Below, piece by piece: positions 1 through 10,968 of a DNA stretch of 64,000 bases. Source of the stretch: Tetrastigma voinierianum (lineage: Eukaryota; Streptophyta; Magnoliopsida; Vitales; Vitaceae); the NCBI GenBank assembly GCA_016808115.1, contig JAEQBH010000288.1, forward strand, positions 62,001 to 126,000, read 5' to 3'. Each line of letters starts with the position of its first letter. The stretch's first letter is position 1. The translations under genes and the position numbers were made by a program. The notes beneath the pieces are model-generated. The model was not told where the DNA came from and searched no databases. It saw nothing but the letters and a program-made list of their open reading frames with translations.

Positions 1-568
1 ACAAATGATAGATTTTATCACACTTTGACATCGCATGGTGTGGTAGGAGTTGGTAAGGACTAGGGTAAGAGGGAGTCGGTAAGGACTTTGGTGCATGGTA
101 CATGATTGAGTCTCATCTCATTTCATGGCATGTTGGATTCCATAGTAGAAATTGCATGTTTTTACTTGGAATGTGAATGTGAATTGTGAACATGACCATT
201 ACATGTGCACTTAGCTGGGGAGTAGCCTCTAGATTTACTCTACTCGCGTAGTCGCCTTTTACGGGATCCCCTTTCAAAAAGTGTGAGCACACCTGGATGA
301 CACCTCACTTTCAAGGCCGTAATTGTGAAGAAAGACGGGTTATGGCTTTGTAATCATTTTTGTAAAGATGTTTAGAACGAACTAGTTCTAGCATGTATTT
401 TTTGTAAAAGAGTGTTTTAATTAAACTCTTAAGGACTATGGTAATATAGCCTTGTATATTTTTTTAGTATGGATAAATGGCCCCGATTGGGCCACTTTTA
501 CTCATAAATGGACACTGTGCCGTCATTGTGTTATATTGGGCCCTGAATGGGTCATGTTATTGTATATT
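1..568 (+). repeat. Chromovirus-type LTR fragment
   Basis: This stretch matches the later part of the solo LTR at 17172-18932 in order: the GGGAGTCGGTAAGGACTT phrase (D: GAGTCGGTGAGGACTT near 18451), GCACTTAGCTGGGGAGTAGCC (D: near 18548), then GAACAAACTAGTT-like and TTTTTACTCA phrases. It is a plus-strand piece of the same or a sister LTR family. It runs off the left edge, and no GGGGCGTCACA end is found, so it is truncated or rearranged. Confidence 0.6.
328..565 (+). repeat. Direct repeat, copy 1
   Basis: Bases 328-565 recur at 829-1065 in the same orientation, from GAAGAAA and TGGCTTTGTAATCATTTTTG through TATTGGGCCC, with scattered substitutions and small gaps. The two copies are separated by about 260 bp that begin like another LTR (TGATGAGTGC at 569). 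The repeat belongs to the chromovirus LTR 3' half. Confidence 0.8.
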
Positions 569-828
569 TGATGAGTGCAAAACGCATCTATGTTTTGAGT
601 TCATTTTACATGCTATTTTGTGCATTTTATATCCATATTCATGTAAAACTCATAGCATTTCCTCTAAACTTGGTTTTCAGAGGATTATTGATGAAAATCA
701 TGATTTTGGCAAGAAATGAGCAATATTTTCCAAAGTAAGATTAATCGGGAGTCTTCACAAGGCGTCGCCGAAGATAAATTTTTCACCATCCGAACATCAA
801 TGGTTAAAATTCTTACGGTCGCGATCAG
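569..828 (+). repeat. Possible LTR start fragment between direct repeats
   Basis: It begins TGATGAGTGCAAAACGCATC, resembling the LTR starts of J (TGATGAGTGCTTAAAACACTC on the minus strand at 56747) and A (TGATGAGTC). No internal region, primer site or second end is visible. It could be a truncated Athila-type LTR piece or simply the spacer of the duplication. Confidence 0.3.
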
Positions 829-1065
829 GAAGAAACTGGTTGTGGCTTTGTAATCATTTTTGTAAAGATGTTTGGAACGAAATAGTTCTAGCATGTATTT
901 TTTGTATAAGAGTGTTATAATTAAACTTTTAAGGACTATGGTAATATAGCCTTATATATTTTTTTAGTATGGATAAATGGCCTTAGTTGGGTCTCCTTTA
1001 CTCACACGGACTCGTACATCATTGTGTTATATTGGGCCCCGAATAATATGTTATTTTATATCATA
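829..1065 (+). repeat. Direct repeat, copy 2
   Basis: Second copy of the 328-565 unit. After it the sequence is AT-rich and no longer resembles the LTR. Confidence 0.8.
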
Positions 1066-2455
1066 TGTTGTATTTTTGTGAAACCCCTCCATGTGAGATT
1101 ATGTCTGATTTTTGTTAAATTATGAGTCCCGATAAAGAGGATACAACAGTTTTGGGACGTCACATGTTTTGCCAATTTGTTATTGAAGAAATAATTAATC
1201 TATAGGTTATCAAAAAATTGTATGTTTGATTGATTACATATAGATTATTCTCAAGGTAAAGTTTTTTGTCGAGTACCATTATAAACAAAAATTAAAAATT
1301 ATGTCATTTATCATTATCATACTTGGATAAGACAATGGTTTCATGTAAAATTGAAAAAAAAAAAATTTATTTGAACATAAAAAAGATATGAAAAAGATAT
1401 TATATGAATAAAAATATTGAATCTGATGAATAGAATTTGTCTTCAAAATGATGAAACATTTTCAAATTAGAGGCAAATATATGAAATTAATTTTGAAAAA
1501 TATCAATTCAAGCATATTTTTAAAATTTTATTCTATAATATTATTAGATAATTGATTTACAAATGGATGAAATTATTTTTAAAAAAATTTATTAAGAATA
1601 TGTTTTTAAAATTTTATCTATAATTTTATAGATAATTGAGATACAAATAGATTCTAATCAAAAGGAAAGTTTATACTAAAGAGAACCTATCAAGCAAGTT
1701 CTCTATTTTATTTATTTTATTATTTTGAATGATCAACAATTATAAAAGCAATTGCATTGATAGTCCCTTTCCTATTGTCTACACAAACATCTTACTTCCA
1801 TTATGTTAGTGCATGGAAGGCAACTTGCCCTGCAAGATGCCAGATTGCATCCAGTTGGGCTCAGCACCACCAAGCACCTCTTTGCCTCAACCTCCTTCAG
1901 CTCCACTCCTTTTTTAACAAAAAGAAAAAATAAATAACAATAAGTATCAGAAACGAAATAAATATAGCCTATATTCTCTTTTTTTTTTTTAAAAAAGAAG
2001 AAAAATAGTTGCATGATACTGTCCATATACATACATAATAAGAACTCAAAATCTTTCTATTTTCCTTCCAAACAATACATAGGAAAAAAACTAAAATATG
2101 GAAGTGACAAACACAATATCTCTTATGAGATCGTTATAGGAAGCAAACTTGATGATAATTTCAAAATGGAGCAACATTAATTAAATTAAAAGATAAATTT
2201 ATAAATCTTTAATTAGTCTTAGATATCATGAAAATTACTATAGATATGCAAGAGTTTAAAATTATTGCTTTATATCAAAAAAGAAAAGCAAATAGTTATT
2301 TATATTGTATAAAAAATTTACTAATATTTGAATGTAGAGAGAAAAAGTAGATAAGGAAGAAACAATTTAAACCTATCTAAAGAAAAAGAAACAACTTAAT
2401 CTTATCATTAATAGATGGCAATATTTCATTATCATAACATACTCTATATCATAAA
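1066..2455. other. AT-rich stretch without recognised gene
   Basis: Strongly AT-rich with short A/T runs and no long open frame on either strand. I see no domain, tRNA or terminal repeat. It forms the left flank of K: the base before the K LTR end at 2456 is preceded by ATAAA, which would be the K target-site duplication if the other end were in view. It could be host intergenic DNA or an old decayed element. Confidence 0.5.
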
Positions 2456-4338
2456 TGTGGCACCCCAATTTCAAGGGGTCAATTTTTTGTTTTATTTTTC
2501 TGCCATCGGACAAGTCTCGTCACGACGGGTCTCGTCGCGCGCCCATCCCCTCGCAGGCGCCAGAGCTAATCGCCGCCACGCCTTGTCGCGGCGCGATATC
2601 CCAGTCGCGCCGCATTACGCTTGTCGCGGCCTGCCCGTACCGTCAGGTGACGAAAGGCCTTGTTGTGGGCTTAAAGAGTCTCTTATCGCGGCGCGGCAGA
2701 GCGCCCTCGGACATGCTGCCAGCTAGCGCCTATCATGACATGGCGCCGGCTCGGCCAATCGCATAAGACCTCTGCCCTGCAAGACGACGAGGCCTCGCGA
2801 CTATCGCGCACTAACCTGCACGCCAAATTTCGTCGTAGGCGTGCGTATTTCTCGTCGTACTAGCTCTCTATCGCGACTTAAAAATCCTCTATCGCGACAA
2901 AATTTCTCCCTTCACTGGCCAACTCCATCTCGACATAGAATTGTTCTGTCGTAACATAATTTCTCCTTATTCTCGCCGCACTCGGCTGCGGACTGAAAAT
3001 GCTTTGTCGCCATGTCTTCCTAAATTCTTGGCAACACTCTGTCGCGACATAAAATATTCTGTCGCGACATAAAGCCTCTCCAAAATTGCCCACTTGTCGC
3101 GACATAAAAACATTATGTCGCGATAAAGAACCCCTGGCCTGGCCAACTCTGTTGTGACCTAAAAATGTTTTGTCGCGACAAGAGACCCTTTGGCCTTAGC
3201 CAAACTCTGTCACAACAAAAAATACTCTGTCGTAACATAACCCTGTGAAATCCTTTCACGACACAACAATTTTTCTATTATGACCTTAAGTCCCCTGACT
3301 TGACCAGCCTGCCACACTCCCATATCTCGCTCTCACCGTCTCTACGCGACTTCAAGAACTCGCCCCACGATTCAAGGCCACGATAAGAAAAGTTATGTCG
3401 CGACCTAGAAATCCCCAGCCATGACCCAACCTCTACCGACAAAGAAAAGCCATGTTACGACATTTTCTATAGCTTAAAATTGAAGACCATGTCACGACAC
3501 AAGGAACTGATGTCGTTGTATTACGTAGCCACGAGGCTCCTGCCGGCGACCCAAAACACCCGCAAACGATTAATTCCTATCGCGACACGGGGCTAGAAAA
3601 CTCTGTCGCGATAGAGAAATCTCTATTGTGACACAAACTTGCAAATGGGCAGTAGCCTATTCTTTTGCATTTCCTACACCTCCAACTCTCTTCCAATGCA
3701 TTTAATTCATACTATCGCTCTTTTTTTTTGTTAATTTATAATACTCGTTTTTCGTGCATTATAAAATCCAAAGACTATCGACACTACATCAACAAGTCTA
3801 AAATAAGTTTTGGCCATAAAATTTTTCATTTGCATATACTAAATTGATATTATATCCAGAATTTTAACAAAATACATGAATGAGCCATAATCTGACCTTT
3901 TTCACAATCTAGCCTCCTGAACTGCTTTCATCCCGTACCTCCAAGATCTAAAATATTTTCCCACGACGGGGTGAGCAATGCCCAGTAGAAAAATTCTCCT
4001 ACAAGGGCTACTCCCCACCTAAGTGCACATGCAATGGCACACACACCTCATACCACATTCCATATAGAAAAAGCAATCCTACATGGAATAGTTCAAAATG
4101 AGATGAGACTCCTCATGCCCATAACCCGAGTCTTGACCGACTCCCTCACACATGCAAATGCTAAGTGTGAAAACCTGTCATTGGTGTTTCACTCAATGAC
4201 TATTTTCTTCAAACAAAATCTTTTTGTTTTTAAAATTCAAGGCCCATTGGAAAATCCTCCAATGTTTATTTGCTTTCATCAAATCCCGTGTGTTTATCCA
4301 TTTACGGGTCATGCATTTTCTAAGTTTATTAATCAGAT
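2456..4338 (-). repeat. K chromovirus 3' LTR, distal part
   Basis: On the minus strand the LTR of K ends here: GGGGTGCCACA at 2456-2466 corresponds to GGGGCGTCACA, the end of solo LTR D. Bases 3900-4200 are the reverse complement of D around 18430-18660 (the GGTGAGCAATGCCCAGTAG and TACTCCCCACCTAAGTGCAC phrases). The rest of the LTR is at 51616-52923, split off by insertion of A. The two parts add to about 3.2 kb, roughly 1.4 kb longer than D, most of the excess being the TCGCGA-rich tract at 2500-3650. Confidence 0.8.
2500..3650. repeat. TGTCGCGACA word array in the K LTR
   Basis: Dense irregular copies of the palindrome TGTCGCGACA and decayed versions. Perfect copies lie at 3040-3049, 3060-3069 and 3095-3104, with a near copy at 3116. 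The word is usually followed by ATAAA on the plus strand. Neighbouring words are 20-21 bp apart in two pairs. The left part (2500-2850) is GC-rich with TCGCGGCGCG-like words. The solo LTR D of the same family lacks this tract. Confidence 0.85.
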
Positions 4339-4529
4339 CGATGAGTCTTCAACTCATCTATTTCTAATCCATTTTTCTTGCTTATTTTTAGTATATTCAA
4401 ATATGTTTTAATGCCAAATTATGGATTATTCACCAACTTTATGTTTTGGTGTTTTAATTAAAGGAAAATTCAATAAGAAAAAAAGAGAAAAAGAATTGGC
4501 AGTTAGCTTCATGTCACTTATTGCACTTT

Positions 4530-5730
4530 CGTGACGCGATAAACGTCCAAGCGAATGGCTAAGGAAAAATGTCATGACAGTATTTCTTCTGTCGCAACAC
4601 AAAGGACTGAATATAGAATAAGAGCTATGTCGCGACAAAAGACAGTGTGTCGCGACAGAACATGAGAAGAAAGTAACAAGTCAATTGAGACAAAGAGAGA
4701 TAATGTTGCGATAAGGTTTCTTGTGCTGGATGTCAAAACCAGGAGGAACCTGTGGCGACATAAAAGCTCTTGTCGCTACACTAGAAACAAATAGAAGGCA
4801 TAATCTCTATCGCGACATAAAATATCATGTCGCGAATAATCGATTATCAGAATTTGAAAATCCCGCGGAGACACCGGATGGTATTGCTCGTCAGACTAGG
4901 TAATGAATGTCATGACACTGAAATATAAGATTTCTGGTCCTGAAAAAGAAACAAAGTCGCGAGAAGTAATGCTGCCTTAGTATCCTGACCTGGTGGCAAC
5001 AAAAGAGTTCAATGTTGCGACATACTTCAAGCTGAAGAGAAGTTTTGATGTCGCGATAAGGATATTAAGGTTGCGACACAAAAATAAGCTAAATACAGAT
5101 GAACAAGGTTGTGACGGACTTTTCCATATCGCCACAAAGATTCCAACACAAGGAAGAGAAGTCTTGTCGCGACATAACAGAACTAGGTCGCGACACAAAG
5201 ATGAGATGAATGCAAAAAGCCTTGTCACGACATAAAAACTTGGTCACGACAGAAGACATCTACTACACCAATAGACTTTGTCGCAACATCAAAATGAAGT
5301 TGCAACAAGAAAACAGTTTCAGTGGCGATAAGACTCTATCGCGACAGGAATGCAGACAATACAAGAAACATTGTTGCAACAAGAACCAATAGAAATACTA
5401 TCACGACATAAAAACCGGGTCGCAACACAATTTGAAGAAGCTGTACAGAAGCAATGTCCCAACACAATTGTCAATGTCGCAACATAAATGTTCTAGTAAC
5501 CATATATGAGAGAGTGGCGACATAGAATGGAGAGAACGACAGACCTTGTAGGACAAAGTGTTAAATAACAAAAGAAAGATCTATCGCAACAGAGGAAACC
5601 TTGTCGCGACTAAATAAAATGCTGAAGAAACAAATACTGTCGCGCCAGACTATTCCATGCTGCAATAGAAAACTGCAACAAAGAATTAAAACTCTATCGC
5701 GACAACACTTTCAGGTAGCGACTAAGAATG
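4530..5730. repeat. TGTCGCGACA paired-dyad array, A 5' LTR
   Basis: Perfect palindromes lie at 4628-4637, 4648-4657 and 5165-5174, with many one- or two-base variants such as GTCACGACA, GTCGCAACA, GTTGCGACA and GTCGTGACA. Starts at 5165/5186, 5223/5242, 5279/5298 and 5399/5418 form pairs 19-21 bp apart, with larger gaps of 27-38 bp between pairs. The spacer is often TAAAAAC plus a few bases. The variants are mostly C-to-T or G-to-A at CpG, as expected from methylated cytosine decay. Confidence 0.9.
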
Positions 5731-5798
5731 CAATCTGGGCCAGAATTTTGGGGAACCACAATGTAGCCTTTAATTTAGGGCCCAAACTTTGGGGGCTC

Positions 5799-5806
5799 TA
5801 TAAATA
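5799..5806 (+). promoter_or_regulatory. TATA box of the A 5' LTR
   Basis: TATAAATA in the context CTATAAATAGAAAC, some 80 bp downstream of the last array words. The same sequence is kept in the 3' LTR at 50089-50096. This fits the start of R. Confidence 0.8.
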
Positions 5807-7326
5807 GAAACATTTAAGGAAAGCGAGGCGCCGGGCCACAAAACCGTAACCTTCCGAGCCGAGACTCTTTTTGTATTATATTTTTCTATTATTTTTTCTT
5901 TTCTTTTCTTTTCTTTTCTTTGTCGATTAGAATTAACGTAGGATTTCAATTTGTTTAATGGACTTGAAACAATGAATTGTTCAAAAGTTACGAAGTTGTG
6001 CTATTTTGTTGAAGATCAATTCCGATTACTGTTTGAATTTAATGAAGTCCAGAGAAAAGTAGGAATTTATTTTTTTCAATTGATTACATTTACACTGGAA
6101 ATTTCCTGATCATTATTTTAATGTTTACTGGGATTTAGTTTTCTGGAAACCCAACTTCCGTTGGGAAAGATCTTATGTTAGTTATAGTCTTTCCTGCACA
6201 ATTAGAAAGAGATTTCTTGGATTGAGAAATTTGAATTTATTTGAATGATGTTGTTTTTTAAGTGGATTGTTCCCAATATTAGTAACTTATACCCAATTAA
6301 GGACTGTTGTCTAGCTTTGATTTCCAGGAGGCCCTCTGAGTGACACAGAGTTGGATATTCTTGAGAGCATGGATGCATTACTTTAGGGTATGCTAGACTA
6401 TTATTGAAGAACTAATGAGCTCTAAAAGACTAGTTAGATAAATCATCAATTTATGCATGGTTTAAGAATTAATTGAAGGATCTATCAATTTAATTAATTA
6501 GAGATTTCTCCTTGGTCTGTAAGAAAGATTTTGATCCTGTGTTAGCTTAGGTCTAATCAAGGAAAGTGAGAACTCTTTATGATCTCAAGGATGAGACATC
6601 ATTCATCTTAGAGATCGTAAATGGCCCTGTCTTCGGGGAAGCAAGAAATTCACAATATAAAAATGGGTATGAAGTATCGGAAAAGAAAATACCCGATCTT
6701 ACAAAGAAAAGTTGATTACAAGTAATTGGTTAGATTTTATGTTTAAAATGAACTAATTTCTAATCAAGGAAATGTATGGTTAAAGGAGAAATCCAAACTA
6801 TACTACCTTGCCTCTTGAAATTTTTAGATTCCAATTTATGAAAGAATAGAATTAGATTATGTCAGAGAAATCGGAGACTCTACGCTGAAGGAAATCCCAA
6901 AGGTCTACTTCCAACAAGAATCTGGTTCATGTCCAGTTTAGGTCTAAAATTTTAAATTTTCCTTGTATTATAGATGTGGAAATTTAAACAGTAGAATTCT
7001 AGTTAGGTTACTGAAAATTATATGAAATGGAAGTTCAAATAGTGTGGAACTCGGGAAGAAGCTGGGTAGTTGAACTTCTTAAATTCTTTTCGATATCTAT
7101 GGGAATTATATCAAGACTTATAGGTCCACTTTTATTACTTGTACGACCTGTGCGCTTGCAACATTATGACCAAACTAAATCTTCAATGACAAATTATTTT
7201 TATTATGAGCATACATGTTCTATTTTCCTCGTCACCGTTCATGCCTTACCGATTAGATAATAGTCCTTTGGTAATAGTAGCAGAAATTTGATCTATATAT
7301 ATATAAAGAAAAGGTCAACAAGTTTT

Positions 7327-7344
7327 TGGCACCGTTGCCAGGGA
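7327..7344 (+). promoter_or_regulatory. A primer binding site, tRNA-Asp type
   Basis: TGGCACCGTTGCCAGGGA differs at two positions (both G to A) from the complement of the tRNA-Asp 3' end used by Athila-type elements. It lies six bases after the LTR end CAACA. Confidence 0.88.
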
Positions 7345-7570
7345 TCAAAGGAGTTTAAAAATCAATATCTTGACAAAAGAAAGAAATGCTAATTGGGACA
7401 TTTTTCTTTGTTTTACAAAAATTTTTAAAAAACAAACAAAAAAATTGTTTAATAGTAGTAATAATAAGCCACTCGATTATTTTGGGGTTTCCCCAAATAG
7501 ATATATAATTTTTTATATCACTCGATTCCATTCGATCTTAGTGTGCTTTCTACTTTAGGAAGAAGTTAAA
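7345..7570 (+). other. A leader between primer site and gag
   Basis: AT-rich leader with poly-A and poly-T runs. No ORF of note and no recognised signal. Confidence 0.6.
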
Positions 7571-8460
7571 TGCATAGAAGGCCTCTGCTGTGACTGCTGC
7601 CTCCGGATACCGAAATTGAGAGAATCCCACTGTAACTCGTGAAGAATCACCAATGCAGAATCCAAAAATATGGAAAATTAGAGAGAAAGATTGCAAACTA
7701 TTCCATAAGAAGAAGAAGAAGTAGAGAGACCTCAAAGGCCTAACACTATGGAGGAATTTTGGAGGCCTATCATCCAAGAGGAGTACTCAACTGTGAGACA
7801 ACCTCCCATTGAAGCAAACAATTTTAAGCTAAAGCCAGCTTTGATTACTATGGTGCAACAACATCAGTTCACAGACCACCCTTCTGAAGATCCCAACGAG
7901 CACCTGGGGAGATTCATGAGGATGGCAAACACAATCAAGCTAAATGGGGTGAGACTGAGATGTGGACCAAGCTTCAACTCTTCCCATTTTCATTGAGGAG
8001 ATGGCAACAACATGGTTCGACCACTCGCTACTGGATTAAATAACACTGGAAGAACTAGTGGAGGCATACATGAGTAGATTTTTCCTTCCAACTCTCACTG
8101 TTGAGAGAAGAGGAGAAATAATTGTCTTTAAGCAGGGGGAAGATGAGAGTCTCTATGTTGCATGGGAGAGATTCAAAAGATTGCTGAAAAGATGTCCTAT
8201 GCATGGAATAGATCTGACCACTCAGATGGATATTTTCTATCATGCTATGAATTATGCCTCCAAGGGTATAATTGATGCATCTTGCTGTGGAGCTTAAAGA
8301 AAAAGTGCAGGAGTGTGCGGAATCGATTGAAGACTTAAGCAAGAGCGCAGGGATAATGTAGGAGAGTATCGTGGTCGAAATGACTCCAATCCTGAAATCG
8401 ATGCTTCATTTCATGCTCGAAACAAAAGGATTTTGAATCTGCATGAAATTTTCTGATCTT
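7571..8460 (+). pseudogene. gag: A gag pseudogene
   Basis: Remnant of the capsid-like Gag that packages the element RNA. One frame opens at 7748 (MEEFWRPII...), with EANNFKLKPALITMVQ and an EDPNEHLGRFMRMANTIK segment typical of the Athila Gag core. It is frameshifted near 7955 and stopped at 7996. The core resumes at 8058 (MEAYMSRFF, then ESLYVAWERFKRLLKRCP and GIDLTTQMDIFYHAMN), matching the retrotransposon Gag domain in order. A short acidic stretch around 8450-8500 links to protease. No CCHC zinc knuckle is visible. The true start may be an ATG at 7571, but that reading has stops. Confidence 0.8.
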
Positions 8461-8559
8461 GAAAGATATATTGAGCAAGAAGAGGAAGATTACTGAGGAA
8501 GGGATAGTGAACCTAACTGCAACCTACACAAAGTGATTCAGTAAGACCTTACCGCAGAA

Positions 8560-8938
8560 AGCAAGTGTGATCCAGCAAAATTTCACTATACCTTGCAAAA
8601 TTAGGGATGCTGATATGGGAAAAGCATTGTGTGATTATGGAGCTAACATCAACTTGATGCCTTTGTCTGTTGCTCAAAGATTAAGTTTGGGGGAGCTCAC
8701 TCCCACAACCATTACCCTGTAGATGGCAAACAAAAAATTAGCTCATCCTGAGGGCATCCTTGAAGATGTGCTGATCAAAGTGGGAAAATTTTTCTTTCCA
8801 GTGGACTTTATGGTCATTAATATGGAGGAAGAGAAACAAATCCCACTGTTGTTAGGAAGACCATTCTTAGCAATAGGGGCAGCACTAATTGATGTGAAAA
8901 AAGGGGAATTGACTCTCGTGGTTGAGATTTCAAGGTAA
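8560..8938 (+). pseudogene. A protease pseudogene
   Basis: Retropepsin-like aspartic protease that would process the polyprotein. The active-site region reads LCDYGANINLMPLSVAQRL, with D-Y-G-A in place of the usual D-S/T/L-G-A. A stop at 8721 breaks the frame, after which an open stretch from 8723 carries PVDFMVINMEE and PLLLGRPFLA, the conserved second half with the LLGRPFL flap-end motif. It follows gag and precedes reverse transcriptase as in Ty3/gypsy pol. Confidence 0.82.
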
Positions 8939-9379
8939 AGGCATCTTCAATCTCAATCACAACAAACAACTCAGGAACTCGCAGTGCTAATCGTGGAAAT
9001 CAGAAACAAAAAATTCCCCGCTACTAATCGCCAATGGACAATTTTCGTAATTCAACAGTGAGAGAATGAGACAATTTCCAATATCTTGAGCATCTTGAAG
9101 TTGAAATTTAAAACTCCAATTTAAAATTAATAGATTCAAGATCTGTTGGAAAAATCACGCGTAAGGTCCAACAGCTTATGAAGAAAGAGTTGCGTAAGAA
9201 AAACAAAAGCTCGTAGGGTTTAATACTTAAGAGCTAAGTTTTGAACATTTTAGCATGCCTCTTGAAACCAGAAAAAGGAAAGCCAATTATCATTTCAAAT
9301 TGGATTAACTAGGGCTAGAAGGGGAAAAATCGGCCGGAGACCCTCAAATATAAAGAAGCAATAGCTTGGTCTATAAGAT
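8939..9379 (+). other. Linker between A protease and reverse transcriptase
   Basis: Degenerate sequence, probably the former protease-RT connector. Several lysine-rich short frames but no domain recognised. Confidence 0.5.
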
Positions 9380-9830
9380 TTGAAAGGAATCAATCCCTCA
9401 ATCTATATGCATAAGATCCTATTGGAGGAGAATGATAGAACTTCTGTAGAACATCAGAGGAGGCTAAATCCAGTAATGAAAGAAGTAGTCAAAAAAGAAG
9501 TGCTAAAATGGATAAATGTAGGCTTTATATATGCAATCTCAAACAATCCTTGGGTAAGCCCAGTACATGTGGTTCCAAAGAAGGGAGGATTCATTGTGAT
9601 TTGATTCCTATAAGAACTGTGACAGGATGGAGAGTTTGTATAGACTACAGGAAACTTAACATTGCTACCAGAAAGGACCATTATCCTCTACCTTTCATTG
9701 ACCAAATGTTGGATAGGTTAGCAAGGCACTCACTATTGTTTTCTGACGGATATTCGGTTATAAACCGCATTGCACCAAATTCCCGCAGGATTAGAGAAAT
9801 CAACATTTACATGTCCTTATGGTACCTTTA
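9380..9830 (+). pseudogene. pol: A reverse transcriptase, N-terminal half
   Basis: RT fingers and palm start. Motifs seen in order are HQRRLNPVMKEVVKKEVLKW, WVSPVHVVPKKGG, GWRVCIDYRKLN, then a KDHYPLPFIDQMLDRL segment and a decayed DGYS motif. A frameshift lies near 9600. The gene is cut at 9830 by insertion of E; its second half resumes at 15947. The CTTTA at 9826-9830 is the duplicated target. Confidence 0.88.
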
Positions 9831-10817
9831 TGATTCGTGCCATAGTAGGTGTTATGAATCAACAAAATTTATAACCTAAATTATCTTGGTATTGTCGTAG
9901 CGTAACTACTCGCAAAGATACTGTACCTGTGACTCAACACAGAATGGGTTTTCTTCGTACAAATGATTTACAAGAGGCTCAAAATGGTGAATTTGTTTTG
10001 GATTTTAGGATTTTGTGTAAAAAGTGTGGAGTTGATGTTGTGGAAATTGAAAATAAAACTAAATAAAACTAAAAATAAAGTGGCAAAAAAGAAAATCTTG
10101 AAGTGTCGGGTCGCTAGGTTGGGTTGATAGGGTTACAAAGAGGTCCCTGCTCACTTCCTCGCCAGTAGTGATGACCCATAGTCAATTCCCGAACCGGATC
10201 TTCATTTAACTTTCAAAACTAAACCCTTATAATTTTTCTTTTGATGGAAAGCATTTATGGTTCCTACAGTGAAAATCTATCACCTTGACCCATCCTACAA
10301 TGATTCGTAAAGGGCAACTAATGAATCTCAAGTGATCTTAATAATAAGCATCCAATCGAACCCTAAAAGATTACCAAGTATTGATCAATGAGGATGCATC
10401 TACAAAGGAAAATATAACCCCTTAACCTACCTCCGTTGGCTCATAACAGAAACTAATGAATATCGCAGTATCTGTGCTAAGAACACGAACCCTAAAAGCT
10501 TGCCAAGTATCGCCAAAGAAAGTACATCAAAGAGCTTTAAACCTAGAGTTGCAAATTCGGGGAAACCAAAATGTCAAAACTACTGCGTGAAAAACAAAAA
10601 GGAACAAAATGCAAACCTTACTTCCTGCCTAGCAACCCTTCTTCAAGGATACGAGATCTAGCCAAACATCATTTGAGTCACACTCCTCAGCCGAGTGCTC
10701 GTTTCCTGTAAAGTGAGAGAAAATGAAAATGGGAAGAGAGAAAACTCGGGAAGAAAACAAAAACACCCGTATTTGCTTTCCGCCAAATAATACTAGGTCA
10801 ACAAGCAGCATTACAAT

Positions 10818-10830
10818 GGCTTATATAGCC
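10818..10830 (-). promoter_or_regulatory. TATA box in the E 3' LTR
   Basis: Minus-strand GGCTATATAAGCC, conserved in the 5' LTR at 15444-15456. It lies about 125 bp downstream, in element orientation, of the palindrome at 10954. Confidence 0.75.
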
Positions 10831-10953
10831 TTACAATCAAAGTGAATCATCAAACTAACTCAACCAAAACTATTACAATGAGGGTGTAGCGAGAAAAAAC
10901 AAAAAATCCAGGCCGTTCAAGAGCTGAAATTGCCGGCAGTAATAGTGACCATG

Positions 10954-10968
10954 TAGCGAATTTCGCTA
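10954..10968. repeat. TAGCGAATTTCGCTA palindrome, E 3' LTR
   Basis: Perfect inverted repeat TAGCGAA/TTCGCTA around one central base, upstream of the E TATA box. The 5' LTR has a decayed counterpart at 15580-15605. Confidence 0.85.

Larger units (their letters stand above)
4339..7320 (+). repeat. A 5' LTR
   Basis: It starts (T/C)GATGAGTCTT and ends GGTCAACA immediately before the primer site. The 3' LTR shares the same start at 31130 and end at 51615. U3 holds the TGTCGCGACA array (about 4530-5730), followed by a TATA box at 5799. The region after the TATA box, about 1.5 kb, is AT-rich leader with a CTTTT run near 5895-5920 and no long ORF. Over the first 67 bases the two LTRs differ at about five positions, so this is not a recent insertion. 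Confidence 0.92.

Noticed and set aside
2415..2766. GC-rich ORFs near 2.4-2.8 kb
   Set aside because: They cross the K LTR end at 2456 and run through the TCGCG-rich array; overlapping frames with no domain.
4530..5730. CRISPR-like array (repeated palindromes with spacers)
   Set aside because: Repeats are only 10 bp, degenerate and irregularly spaced, lie in a plant LTR, and no cas-like gene is present.
4530..5730. Tandem satellite
   Set aside because: No longer unit repeats; only the short word and its partner recur, and the array sits at the same place in both LTRs of one element.
7327..7344. tRNA gene fragment
   Set aside because: This and the matches at 33349, 42043 and 14429 are 18-base primer binding sites next to LTR ends; no cloverleaf.
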